Position numbers and translations under genes: made by a program. This document shows, piece by piece, positions 14,864 through 26,800 of a stretch of 64,000 nucleotides of DNA. A model generated the notes under the pieces. The model searched no databases. It was given only the letters and a program-made list of their open reading frames with translations, and was not told the origin of the DNA. Positions within the stretch are counted from its first letter, which is position 1; each line of letters opens with the position of its first letter. The stretch comes from Steinernema hermaphroditum (Eukaryota > Nematoda > Chromadorea > Rhabditida > Steinernematidae): assembly GCA_030435675.1 (NCBI GenBank), contig CM059625.1, positions 17,422,001 to 17,486,000 on the forward strand, written 5' to 3'.

Positions 14864-17800
14864 ATGAACAACACGGGAATTGATGAAACTGCAGTCGAGG
14901 AGGAGATCGTTCAACTATGTATACCATGTCGTGTAAGCCGTACTTGCATGTTTTATAGAAGACATTGCGTAAAATTCAGGTATTGGCAATATGTCTCTAC
15001 AGCATCTTGAGCGTCGTAGCTATCGTCGGCAATTCCTTAATAGTACTTATGATTCTTTACTTCCGACGTCTGCACACCCCTACAAACGTTTTGATTCTGA
15101 ATCTCGCGATAGCCGATCTCCTCATTTCCCTCCTCTGTATGCCCTTCTCCTACTGGCATGTCATCATCTTTGACGATCAACGCTGGGTATTTGGTGCGCT
15201 GTTCTGTAAACTCTTCGCCTACCTCCAAGCAACGGCAGTGTTCCTCAGCTCATGGACACTGGTTGTGATCAGGTTCGTATTGTCCGCTTTTCAATTCTTT
15301 TTGAACGTACGTCAGCACTCATAATCACATTCTCAATTGTGCATTCGGAAATCTGTGCTAAAGTTAATTAGGAGCGCATTAATGAAATCTACTGTTCCCC
15401 CGCCGGCACTGCCAAAGATACACAAGAAAGTGCAAAGAAAGGCAGAGTTTATCTGGTTGAATAGGATCCAACGTAGCTTATCTTTTTTAACTTAAAAGAA
15501 CGTTTGAAATGTGACAAGTTTACCAGAAAATTTAACTAAAGTGGTTAGTAAAATTATTCGCGAGAAATGCTTTGAAGGAAGCTCTTAGTTTATAGAGAAG
15601 GGCGCATTACATGATTAAATAAATTAAAACTTTTTGAAATTCACGTCAATGACGTTTTCCTTTTGAAAAATTTAAGTCATGCGGATAACTTGGCTGATCC
15701 TATTCACATGAGGCAGTTGCTCGAATCCATTAAGAGGATCATGGTATATCACATAGTAATTTACATCATTGTGACAGTAATGCAAATTCCAAAACATTAA
15801 GAAATACAAAGTATCGTCATTTATAAACACATTGCCAAACAGGATTAATCATTATCGGAAAGATTAGAGGTCTGACTAACTGGAGATTTGCGATAAATCC
15901 ACCTCTCAGTGAATTATGCCTTACCGTATTATTACATATTTTTGCAGAAAATATGACAGTAATTGATGACTTTTCAGCTTTGATCGCTTCATGGCCATCA
16001 TGTTCGTAATGTCACCTTGGCTCCGTCTAACACGTCGTCGCGCCATTCTGCTTGTCCTTATAACGTGGACGTTTTCGCTGGTCATGGCTCTTCCACTTCT
16101 CATCGTTAACAGGGTAAGCACAAATTGGCTTCTGGCTAAAGATGGCTCAAAAAATGAAGTATCGGAGTTCATAAATCAGTGAACTGCGGGACGTGAGGGA
16201 AAATTCAGGAAATTAGTGTTTTTGAGTAAACCACCCTCGAGTCCTTCCACGCGTCCGAGAGAGGGCTGCTGCTTAATGTATATCTTAAATCTCCAATCAC
16301 TGCTAAAACGTTTTTTTACAAATTTTGCGAGTTCAAACCCAGAAGCGTAGATTACCTACAAAGGATGTGTTCAGCAATGTGTAATTATGTTGAGTGGACT
16401 TCGTGAAGTCGTTTTCTGAGAAACTCTCCAATTCCTGAAATGTTTACATTTCCGCTACTTATGCAAAGCTGTTTTGAAATGTCTAATCGCATAAGATGGG
16501 TACTCGGATTTCAGGGACTCTCGGCGAACAAAACATAACGCATGATTAATTTCGATGTCTTAATGTTAATTCCATACGTGTTCTCCAATAAGCCTTTTTC
16601 CATAAATTAAAAAAAACGAGCTTCCTTCAAAGCATTTCTCGCGAATAAATCGTTAAATCGTTAAAAAAAACTAAACGGTCCGAAAGCATGGAAGAATCAC
16701 ACTCTATAAAAGCTGAGAATATCTGCGTTGAACATCATTTTTTTTGCTAATACTTCTGCAGCCTTGAATTAGAGGCCAGACACGTTCTAGAGTAGACGTC
16801 ACTTAAGCAAGCACAGCCATCAGTGATGCATGAAATTTAAATCAGGATTTCGTTTTTGAAATTCATACAGAAGCAGCAGGTGTTCTGTTTATGAGAGCTG
16901 AGGCAATGAAACGACGTGTTTTTATAAGCCGCAAGTGCACCACCGTAAACTTTACTTTGCGTACTTAAGGTTATGTGTTTTGATACTAAATGAGTTTGTG
17001 AAGGTTCAATTGTGAAGGTTTAATTCAAATCGGGAAGGCAGTATTTATCGACACTGCACAAAGCATTGACAAAAAATAAGCATACACGTAATTGCAGACA
17101 TTTCGGGATGGAATCACTGATGTCATTATCTGCCAAGAACGGTGGGACGTCCTTGAGCAATTCTTCGGTCCAGACACACAAATCATGCACACCTACACAA
17201 CCGTGGTGTTCGCGCTGCAGTACTGTATGCCGTTGCTCGTTCTCGTCATCACCTATACGTTCATTGGCATTAAAATGTGGAACAGCCGTGTGCCCGGAAT
17301 CGATCAGTCCGAAAATTCGCGCTGTCTTATGCAGGAACGACACGATTCGGTTAAGAAGGTGAGCTAAGTAAACATCATATGAATTCAGCCAGTCAGAAAT
17401 GCTGTGCACGTGGAATAAGAGAGTTACTATAAAATTGCAAAATTCAGTAAGCTCATTCAAATATTGCAGTTGATCCCAATGGTGCTAATGGTTAGCGCCC
17501 TCTACGCCGGTTGTTGGCTTCCGCAGAACCTCCTCATGAACATCATGCTCACATACCGTCCAAGCATCGCTTCTCACCCCTATATACTTTACATGTGGTA
17601 AGCTGTGAACCAAAAATCATATGTCTACCGTAATCATGATCAGGTGGATAGCCCACACGATCGCCATGCTGCACTCGATCGTTAACCCGTTCATCTACTA
17701 TACACGGAATCAGAAGTTCCGCGAAGGCTTCACCTACTTCCTTCGGTTTCTTCCATTTGTCGAATTTCACGGATTCCATTTGCTCAACGACAACAATCGG

Positions 17801-17902
17801 ACGCATGCGGTTCGAATCGTTAACATGGTCGCCTACATGCCAGTCACCGGCGGGAAGAAACCCGAAGAGTCGAAAGAGTCAAAGTCGTCAATCAGCAGAT
17901 AG
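14864..17902 (+). CDS. Neuropeptide Y/FMRFamide-type GPCR (rhodopsin class)
   Basis: Seven-transmembrane neuropeptide receptor, expected in neuronal or muscle plasma membrane. Inferred exons are 14864-14932, 14980-15272, 15978-16113, 17098-17358, 17470-17597 and 17644-17902, all phase-consistent, giving about 381 aa. TM1 has GNSLIVLMIL and TM2 has LNLAIADLL. A conserved Cys before TM3 (ALFCKLFAY) pairs in the family with the ECL2 Cys in the CQERW motif, typical of NPY/NPFF-like receptors. TM3 ends in SFDRFMAI, so DRF replaces the usual DRY. TM6 has CWLPQNLLMN and TM7 has NPFIYY. The third intracellular loop is short and the tail is Ser/Lys rich. The ATG at 14864 was chosen because a 47-nt intron then joins TM1 in frame. 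Polyadenylation-like AATAAA motifs lie near 18,020. I cannot say which npr gene it matches. Confidence 0.87.
15554..15584 (+). repeat. 31-bp inverted repeat, left copy (GPCR intron 2)
   Basis: Starts TTATTCGCGAGAAATGCTTT and is the exact reverse complement of 16618-16648. The pair flanks GPCR exon 3. Confidence 0.9.
16618..16648 (-). repeat. 31-bp inverted repeat, right copy (GPCR intron 3)
   Basis: Perfect inverted partner of 15554-15584, in the next intron. Similarity fades quickly on both sides, apart from AT-rich TTAAC-like sequence. Confidence 0.9.
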
Positions 17903-18344
17903 GGCTGCTCACCTAAAAGGCACCTTTTTTCCACCACACAGGCCCGATTGACCTGAAGCAGAACGCAACGAACTGGCTGAAAATGTATGACAACGACGTT
18001 CTTTGATCTTACCCCAGTAAAAATAAATAAATCTCTAAATCCCTGAGGTTCGTGTAAAAAGTAACGAGAACTCCATTAATGTTTAGTTCCAAGAATGTAA
18101 GATAGAAGTAAAACAAGGATTTCAAATTAAAATGAACTGTTATGTTATAACAGAACCTTAGCTGGCAGAACGCTGAATAGTCTCAGTGGGCGTACGATGC
18201 TCGAAAGATGTAAAAGTTTATTTCACCGACCGTCCCAAAGAAAAGAATAAATTAAATAGTTAATACACGATCACGGCTCACTTATTCGCACTTAATTAGA
18301 GATTAGAAGTATTATTAGGTGGCAAGAAGGGCGTAATGAGATCT
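17903..18344. other. Intergenic space between convergent genes
   Basis: Holds the 3' ends of the GPCR (+) and the GDP-fucose transporter (-). AATAAA-type motifs occur on the plus strand near 18,020-18,032, and on the minus strand as TTTATT at 18217-18222. Nothing else seen. Confidence 0.6.
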
Positions 18345-19967
18345 TCAAACTGTTTCGCTCGACTGTTGGCTGTTATCTTCGCTTATTGAAGGAAGAAGAC
18401 GCTTCGCTTCAACATCTTTACGTTCGTTGCCGAACTTCGCCTTCATTTCCTGCAAGGTGTGCAAGAAAAAAAACATTGGAATGCAGACTTCAATAACGTA
18501 CATCTCGCTTAACTTTTGTATAAGCCCCGGAACCGAAAAGGACAACGACGTTGCTGGCCCACCACAGAATAGGCTTGTATTCACTCCACCATATCACAGC
18601 GATCACTGTCTGGGCGGCGGCCTTTGCTGTTCCACTTATGTTGTGAGTCAAGGGTGATGTCACCTGAAACACAAAGTAGAATGATAGTGAAAATTTCAAC
18701 GCAAAAATGGACTGCTGCGATAACTGAAAGAAATCACATAAAAGTGCCGCACCTGGATCTGCCATCCAGTAACGTATCCCATCATAAAACCGAACAGGCC
18801 AGAAATTGTCATGAAGAACCAAAAGTGACCGGAACCTATATGTCGAAAGTAGGCGACTTCTCCAAATTCACCACTGAACAGCATCATTGGCAGGAAGAGG
18901 ACACAGGCATTGACATTATTGTAAAAAGTGAGGCGCCAAACGGAATCTCCAACGATGGGCAGCGAACGTTGAGTGAAAATTGCGTTCAAGGCAACAAACA
19001 GGGAGGCAAGAACACCATAAATAACCCCGGAAATTGAGAGAGAGCCTGTAATATGACAAAGATGAGTGGAATTGCACATAAAGTGCAAAAAAGTTACCAG
19101 CAACGTCTTCTTGATTCACTCCGAGGAAGAAGCCGCCAATGATCAAAATACAGCAAGCTAACGCTTTCTTCGATGTCCCGATGCCAAGGATTAGATAAGA
19201 GCAAATCTAAAATACCATAAAATACACGGAGAGAATTCCATAAAAAATAAATATCGTCGTCAGACAGCAACTATGGATTTTCAAAATGCGGAGAAATTGC
19301 GAAGATAACATACCACGTTAAAGACGGTGGTAAGTGATCGTCCAACGTAGTAAAACGACACACCGACGTGCTGCAGGCAGAGGTTGTTGAAAGCGATCAT
19401 GCCGACGAAGACGAACGACAACGGCAACACCTCTCGCGAAAGACGGTAATCGAAAGTCATTTCGGGAAAGGAAACGGCGCTTGGTAGGGCTTTTCCTGCA
19501 TAGGCGCACAGGAGGCAAAGAGCAACGGTGCAGACGCATTGGTACCACGTAACGAAGAGCGGTGCATCAAGCTAAAAAGTGACTGTAGAGTTTTTAGGAG
19601 ATTACCAGAATACTAGTAACGTAAATGTTGTGTTATTTGGATACGCGAAAAGCCGTTGATCGCTGCGAAATATCTCTTATTTAGGAATCATTGTGCATTT
19701 ACAAAATGTTTTCTGAGTCCTTCTTCTTCAAAAACCTTCAACAATATTATTATACAATGACCTTTGACCTACCTTTAGATCACTGCTGCTCAAGAGGTAC
19801 TTATTGACGAATACCAAACCAATTGAACAAATCCTAAAATGGGTCACCGTTAAAGAAATCGGAAAGAGGAGTTGATACCAATATGCCGAAACAGCAGCGA
19901 TGATAGTCGCATATTGTTGAGCCAGTGATGAAGACGCCGGCGCCTTCTTGCTCGACATGGTTACCAT
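18345..19967 (-). CDS. nstp-10: Golgi GDP-fucose transporter (SLC35C1 family)
   Basis: Carries GDP-fucose into the Golgi lumen in exchange for GMP, supplying fucosyltransferases. Inferred exons on the minus strand are 19879-19967, 19773-19833, 19314-19571, 19098-19206, 18753-19045, 18514-18663 and 18345-18449. They sum to 355 codons including stop, so about 354 aa, the usual family length. Recognisable segments are [42 protein letters not shown] (substrate-site region), [16 protein letters not shown] and the C-terminal GSGAYT followed by EMKAKFG. About ten membrane helices are expected. Translation could start at the ATG at 19967 or at the next in-frame ATG at 19958. A TTCAG acceptor lies about 10 nt upstream, suggesting trans-splicing, and uso-1 ends 447 nt upstream on the same strand. 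The symbol is given by family match to the worm orthologue. Confidence 0.9.
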
Positions 19968-20414
19968 CCCACTTCCCCTGAACGTGGTCGTCTATGTACA
20001 CAACACGCTTCGATACACACTAAATCGCCATAGTACCGACGCTTGCCACATCACGCACGCGTCAAATCGACTTCATTGGACGCGGTCCCGTGTCACCATC
20101 ACTACATGCCCATCTACATATCTCCTAAAATCTGCAATGAACGCCGCCAGTATGAGGAGCACCGATTTCCTCGGTAGATAAATCAACGAACTGGCGGTAA
20201 TGATCACTTTTTTTACCATAGACCTATGCTTTACAATATTTCTAGAATAAATAGTTATTACAACAATAAATTAATGTTTCGATACGCATTGAATAGAACA
20301 ACACTAACGTTAATATCACATATGAATCCCCACCGCGACCATCAACCAAAACCTTGCAAACGGCGAAAGTCATGCCCTGTGCTTCATGTCACAAGAGCAT
20401 GAGGTCGTAAGGCA
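19968..20414 (-). other. Intercistronic region, uso-1 to GDP-fucose transporter
   Basis: A 447-nt gap between two same-strand genes. It ends with a TTCAG acceptor about 10 nt before the transporter start, compatible with SL trans-splicing inside an operon. Confidence 0.45.
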
Positions 20415-23400
20415 CTAATCCTCATCTTCATCGTCCGTAACGTCCTCGCCCAACTCGAGTAGCCGTTTGCGATAATCTCTGATTTTACTGTCTTGATCGG
20501 CAAGTAAAACAAGTAGTTCATCTTGTTCCCTTCGCAGGTTTTCCAGCTCTGCTGATTCGCCATCGTCAATCTAGAAAAAGAAATCATGTATTGAAGACAG
20601 GTATCAGCGGCATTACGTTGTTAACATGATTCTCATTTGGAAGCGGAGCGGCCTGTTGAGCATTATTCAAATCTTGTTCAAGATTCGTGATTTTTTCAAC
20701 GTAATAGCTCATTTTAGCCGTGTATTCTTGTCCCTGTGCTTCATAGGCCTGCCAGCCATACTGCAGTTGTTGCTCCATTTCAGCAATCTGCGATGTGAGC
20801 TGTTGAACTACGGCATCCTGGGGGCTGGAGTGCTGCAAAACCAAAGTTTTTTAATGCAAACGAGCGTCAACCTGTACCTGTGCAATTTGGAAGTTTTGCC
20901 ATTGCTCAGCCCATTGTTTGTACTTTGAAACCTCTGCTTGCCATTGCTGTCCGTAACTAAAAAGACACCGATACAATATCTAAAGGAATACGGCTGAAAA
21001 TTACGTTGTAGCCGTTTGTAGTTGCGCGGTAAGAGCCGCAACGTTATGATCCAGAGAACACTTCGATTTCAGCTCATCCCGTAACTTGTTGAGTTCGTCC
21101 TCAAGGCTCCGATTTTGCTCCTGAATGAACGGTAAATGTAAAAAACGAACACAGTGAATGACAGTGTCCGGGGAAGGTTTTATGCACATTCCCTCATAAA
21201 CCAGCGTGTCGTGGAAATCAGTAATAACTTAATCCGGCTTACTTACTTTCACTGGATGGGCTTTCTCCAATTCAGCTGTCAGCTTCTTTACTTGCTGAGT
21301 CAGCGCAGAAATCTGCTCGTCTTGCTTCCTTATAAGTTCCTTGAAAGATGCCACGATATTATCATTATTTGGAACAGAGTTTAAGCCATCTCCTCCGGGC
21401 ATCAGCATACGAAGTATATCACCTGTACGAACAGAGATCATTTATGATCCGCAATGTCTAATACCTTCAAGCGATTTGAAGAGCTTCGTGAACTGGTAAT
21501 CCAAAAGAAGTTCATTATGGGATTTCGCCAGAGGTTGCGGCTTCTGCACAGCACGAATGTACTGTTCCGATTTCGAGACGCCTTCCAATCTTTCGGCGAG
21601 CGTTTCGCGCCCTACTCTTCTTTCCATTAAATCCCAAAGAGCGTTCCTAAAGATCGTATATGTGCGAATGCCACCCGGATTTTAGCATACTTAGTATCGC
21701 CATTTTCTCTCTGTTGGTACTGCATGCAAATTCCGAGAAGGAAGGCGATTAGTCCGCGAACGACTTGATTGTCGCTTTCCGAACCGTCGGCCCCACTTTC
21801 GTTAATGTGAGTTGTGAGGTAAGTCAGGAACTCGTCCCCCTTAAGCAGTTCGTGCACGGCAGGAGGGCAGTTGTATGTCCAAACACTGAGCAACATGAGA
21901 ATGGCAGCGCGAACTTGTGGTCGGCGGTTTCCATGTGAAATCTGCAACCGAATCTTTAAGCACAATAACTTCGATCTTTGATTCATACCAATTGGCTGGC
22001 CAAATGCGCCAAGAGACTCGAATTGCACTGCTCACCCGATACGGACAACTTAACTTGCAACAATTTATTCTTGAGGTCGTCCTCCTCGAGAAGACAATGC
22101 ATTAAGGAGACGGAGCCGAACCAGACTTGCAGATTTTCGGAGCTCATGATAGCGTTGCAAAGGCATTGACCTGTTGTGATATCCGCATGCGGATCGGCCG
22201 CATTTGTAATGGTTTCAATTATCTAAATAGCTACTGAATTGAGGGTGGTGCACAACCAATCGTACCATCATTTTTCCAAATGAGTTACCATGTAAATAGC
22301 AAATGAAGCAGTAGAATACCGCACACCGCAGTTTCACTGACTGCTTTTCTGTGGTCATAGATATGAGAAGAACGATCAAATAGGAGCGGCTCAGGCCGCC
22401 GTCGATAATTAAGTTCGTTTTGGCAAAATATTCTTGATTCGTATAATTTCCCCTTATGCATTCTGCTACTGTCACAACTGTTTCAGTGAGTACTTCCACC
22501 GATATGCCTTTTTCATCGACGAGAACCTTGCAAAGCTCTCCAAGAATACCTAAAGGCAGGCTTGTGCATAGACTACAGACACGCCAGCGACTCACCACTT
22601 GCATAGACGGCCTTTTGGGCAGCATGAATAAGGCTTTGAACGTTGTCAGATGGCGAAACAAGGCTCCTAATTATTTGCAGTATGAAGATGACATTAGCAA
22701 CCTTCTGCTTTGGCCATTCGCCACTGGTTGGGTCATACCCGTTTTCGTCCTCCATTGGATTAAGGAACGAACTGAGAAGGGCAGCTAATCTGGGAATTAA
22801 TCTAGAATTTTCGACGTAAAATCAGAATCAGTAATGTGATCACCTGGATTCACGAAAGAGCTGTTGATTAGCAGTGTTTTTCCTAAGTAAGTTGAGCATT
22901 ACGAATAGGCAGTCTTCTATTACAATACCTAAATCACATTATCAAAATCGTCATTATGTTTCTCATGAACTTACTGTCGTAAAGTTCATTTCCGATAATA
23001 TCAAACAAAATTACGAATACATTCTCGTAGGCAAGTATGTGCTGAATTTCGGTGTTGGCCCGACTCAGTTCGCTCATCATCAGAACGACACTGTTCCGTA
23101 TGATTTCACGCTTATCGTGGAGCATGTCGGCCAGATTTACAACAGCCATCGGCTCCCGATGGATTGCTGATTGAACTTCACTGCCTCTGTGGCGAAGAAG
23201 TGAGGTGAGGAGCTGTACAAGAGCTCTGAAACGTAACGAATATGTATATTTCTTTGGTGTAAAATGAGACGATTAGGTTCCTTTTCAAACCTAACCTTAC
23301 CAACACTTCGACTGTTCTGCAAAATTCAACACGACTTACTTTCTGATGCCAAAGTCGAAAATTCCGACGAGGTTCATCAAGTTTCGAATGAAGTTCGGCT

Positions 23401-23922
23401 GCACTATGAATGTTCCCGCAAACCGCTCTCCAATGTCGTCCTCTTCGTTTACCGGAGCATCTTCAGTGTCGCCAAGCACAGTAACCAGAATGTCGAGGAC
23501 CATGGCCACCAGTTCTGTGTTATCGCTTTCGTGTTCGATAATTGCCAGAAACGCTTGCAGTCCGCTTTGTGCGACGTGCACTCGCATTTGCTAAATGTTA
23601 AGAAGTCATTATCAATGGTTACAATACAATAAAACAGTCTATTTCAATCTGTTTGTTATACGTAAGACGCAAAACCCATGGTACACAACTTTTCTCACTT
23701 CCGTGCCTAGATGCCCGGATTTTAGCGAGTACATCCTCTATTCACTACAAAAGCTACAACTAAACCAACCTTAGCAATAGGTCTGAGATGGCGGAGGGCA
23801 TCTTTGCGATCTTCTATTGTATCCGAATGAACAAGGCGCTCCACAAGCTTATCAACGATGTGCGTTTCATCAGATGTAGATCTCTCTTCGCCACCGCCGA
23901 AGAAACTTCTCACGAACGACAT
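20415..23922 (-). CDS. uso-1: General vesicular transport factor p115 / USO1
   Basis: Long-coiled-coil golgin that tethers COPI/COPII vesicles at the cis-Golgi with GM130, Rab1 and SNAREs. Fourteen inferred exons on the minus strand sum to 880 codons including stop (about 879 aa). The N terminus is [13 protein letters not shown], followed by an armadillo-type globular head. Family landmarks are [64 protein letters not shown] and [13 protein letters not shown]. From about residue 650 come coiled coils rich in Gln/Glu/Leu, then the acidic tail [10 protein letters not shown]. The start at 23922 was chosen because CATTCCAG directly precedes the ATG, a likely spliced-leader acceptor. The junction after exon 8 is read with a 44-nt intron (21647-21690); a 28-nt alternative was rejected. 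The head and the acidic tail make the assignment secure. Confidence 0.94.
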
Positions 23923-25437
23923 CTGGAATGACATATAGTTGATCGCATTCGATTACACATTGTTTTCGGCCATGTGTTTCAACAATAAGGTTGCTGATGC
24001 CCAGCATGATTTTATGATCACGCACAAATAATTGTCAATGGTCAGGATGGTGGAATTGGCGACAACGTGTACACGCAGTGATTGTGACGTCGTGGCGGGA
24101 CATGGCGGATAGCTCGGCTGCTGCACTTTCCTGGCGCTTAAGCCCATAGTTGAACGTAAATCACGGAGAAAATAGCCAACATATGCAACAATTTAACGGC
24201 ACATCGATGCGGCCATACTGTGGTTGTCATGCGCGAAATTTCGCACCTGCGATGGATTTCTTGAACATTACCCCAAACACGATTTGTTGCACGCCAATCA
24301 AACAGTGTGAAAGAGCGGATTTATGTAATATTCATTTTATACAAAATAAGACGTTTGTTGTTCGGTTGTCGAAGGTTATCGAACTTATTAACAACCGCCG
24401 AACTACCATCCACTGGGGGAATGACAGATCAGTAAATGTTCATTTAAGCCCATCATATGTTTTGAAACACGAAATCTGAAAATTTTCTCGAGCCCCATAT
24501 GGGTTCAGTGGTTTCAGCGTCGTAACAGCCTGTATCACTTTCCGAAATCAGACATGGCAGAAAATGCGGGTAGAACTATCCAACGCAGTATAGGATCATT
24601 TTACTGGTCAGAATATGTAATATTCTAGGCACCATATCCATTCGGCTCCACAGAACATAGCGAGATCCGTCTCAGTCACTGCATCAAAAAAGTCAGTAAG
24701 AAATGGACATAAAGACAGCGGTGCTCGGAACAAGGACAGAACATGTTTTCACCGAGTGAGAAATATGTTTCTAAATCCACCTGGAACCTCTCTTTTTGGT
24801 AACCAGGCCCGAGTTCAGAATTCGAGTCACTTTTTTCTTTGTTTACTGTGCTTCAACCAATATATTAGTCAGTTTTTCATTTAGTCTCACCAAAGGAGCA
24901 CCAGTTGAAATCTATCCGGACAAAATAATGCGATCTAGTTTAGTGATTACTCCGTTATGATGTTATGAGACCCAGACAAAGCTCGAAAAAATTTCCATTT
25001 TGGAACATAATCGGGAGGCGGCTGATAGTTTGCAGTACCATATTACGAAATTGCACGGCAATGCAACAGTTGCAAGCAAGTGACGTTTGGACGAGCACGA
25101 AACTTTGCCCCATTGTATGCGTTAAACGAACGTTGAGCTCTACGAGGAAGGAGCCCTTCACACGTTAAAACGACAGCAGCCGCTGTATTTGGCGCGAAAC
25201 ACTAATATTTCGCACTTTTTACGACCTCTCCCCTCGCACCTCACCAACGCTCTTTTGCGTCCACACAAATGATTGAACTTTCCGCGCAGCAATCATTGTC
25301 GTTCACTAACGTCGTATTTTTTCAGGCCTGGTGTAATCACCGGATGACTTGATTTCTGTCGTTTTGTCTCTGAGCTTAATTTACAACAAGTGGTAAGTTA
25401 GAGCTTGTACAGCGCTATATTTTTTATTTTGTTTCTG
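23923..25437. other. Intergenic, between divergent genes
   Basis: About 1.5 kb between uso-1 (-) and the unrecognised gene starting near 25,438 (+). It includes a GC-richer stretch at 25,160-25,260, a possible promoter, followed by a TTTTTTCAG acceptor near 25,324 and a GTAAGT donor near 25,393. These suggest a non-coding 5' exon of the downstream gene. No tRNA or other family recognised. Confidence 0.4.
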
Positions 25438-26180
25438 ATGAAACCACCACATTGGTACCCTAGTACCATCCGGGCCAAGAAAGGGAACGTCTTCTTTTCT
25501 GGTAAGTTGTTTACTGCTTTACATTTAGTTTCCTTTGTTTCCATTTCGTTTTCATTAGTTTTGAAACGTTGCACATTGCTATGATCCACTTATACGCGAA
25601 CGGTTTTTAGTTGGCCTACATTCTAGGTGGTCCTCAAGACGGACTTCAGAAGCTGTCGAACCACAACGCTGACCTGGCGAAGGTAAGTCAACAGTTCTTG
25701 TATTGTGCTCAATTTTATGCGTTAACGGAAATATTCTTCAGAGAGTAGAGACACTCGAAAAGCCGTCGAAGATGAAGCGAGTCGATTTCGACGATGCGCC
25801 ACCAGAAGCCTTGCCGGGTTCCTACGGAGACGTCCGTCAATGCTGCGCCGCTTTAGCAAGTGGTAAGCTGGCCATTTTCGTATTCCTTAAAATATTGTTT
25901 GCCTAAAGGATCTTAGACATGCTCGCAACCAAACCGACTAGAATTGTTGGTATAAGCGCCTGACTGCATTTGACATGTTCAAGAGTACTTTGTTAGTCTG
26001 CTGCGCTAAATTTGAAATTTATTTCGTTTTTTTACCGCATTCTGTTGTTGATTTCTCTTACACAGCCTTTCAAAAGATAAGTGAATTATTTTTTAGAGAG
26101 CAGATGCTTCGTCGTCCGACCGAGCGGTCCCAAAGACCGAGCCTACCGAAGTCGGTGATTCGAGCCGTCGACCTTTCACT
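25438..26180 (+). CDS. Unrecognised multi-exon gene, 5' coding exons
   Basis: I do not recognise this protein. Four exons join in consistent phase with good splice sites: 25438-25501 (starts MKPPHWYPSTIRAKKG), 25627-25682 (GGPQDGLQKLSNHNADLAK), 25742-25862 (contains KRVDFDDAPPEALPG and DVRQCCAALAS) and 26104-26180 (DASSSDRAVPKTEPTEVGD, then SSRRPFT). The second exon has a short amphipathic, coiled-coil-like run. The rest is acidic, Pro/Ser rich and probably disordered, as in nuclear regulatory proteins, but that is inference. Codon use resembles that of neighbouring genes. The downstream structure is uncertain: the next exon-like segments lie in a tandem duplication (26220-27354) and in a Cys-rich exon at 27958-28131. 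The start is the first ATG in frame with the later exons. Confidence 0.5.
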
Positions 26181-26219
26181 GTAAGTTCTTCTTATCCACA
26201 TATAAGTTAACTATTTACG

Positions 26220-26800
26220 TGGCCCATAGTCCGATAAAGTTGCATAACCAAACTGATATCGGTTATCTGTTAATATTTTTCGGTTTGCAGCATATTGAAA
26301 CAAAATCGCATTTCTCATATTCACGATCTTCGGTTTTTTTTGGAAATCATTACTAAATTTGACGTTTTTTATCGAATTTTGGCACCGTAGACTTGCAACA
26401 GAGAAGTTGGCTGCAGTGTTGATTATCATTAAACCGATGGAACAGGGTGAACGGGTTTACTAGTTGAATATGCCTCTGCTCTCGACCATGCAACCGTGAA
26501 CCTCTGCCAAAGTTTCACTAAGAAGGGTCTATATCTTTATGCAGCAGAGTGTATCTTGTTTGATTTTCACATGATAGCTCAAACATCTCAACGGTTGTTT
26601 AACACCTTTTTAGGACAGCCGCGGACACGAAGACGTCAGGCAGCCACTTCGTGTGTGCCAGGTCTTCACCATCCCTCCAGCACCATCTCAGACGGACCAG
26701 CGCGAAAGAATCATCACGCGCCTTTCCTGAGCCGACCTGTCGACTTTTCAGGCGCAACAGGTAGGTTTATTGAGCATTTGATTGAAATTCATTTCGAACG
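26220..26800 (+). repeat. Tandem duplication, unit 1 (about 581 bp)
   Basis: A diverged direct repeat of 26801-27354. Both units share ATAAAGTTG near the start, CATATTCACGATCTT, GAACCTCTG and a closing ATTGAAATTCATTTCGAACG. The unit carries an exon-like block at about 26614-26760, with a TTTTTAG acceptor and a GTAGGT donor. Its phase-0 frame reads HEDVRQPL to TDQRERIITRLS and then meets TGA. Confidence 0.8.

Noticed and set aside
14933..14958. 26-nt intron at the start of the GPCR gene
   Set aside because: A second acceptor (TTCAG at 14979) gives a normal 47-nt intron in the same phase.
17010..17035. GGTTTAATT similar to the start of spliced leader SL1
   Set aside because: Only nine bases agree; the following SL sequence, donor and Sm site are missing.
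21647..21674. 28-nt intron in uso-1
   Set aside because: Too short to splice well. A donor 16 nt upstream (AA before GTATGC) gives a normal 44-nt intron and keeps phase.
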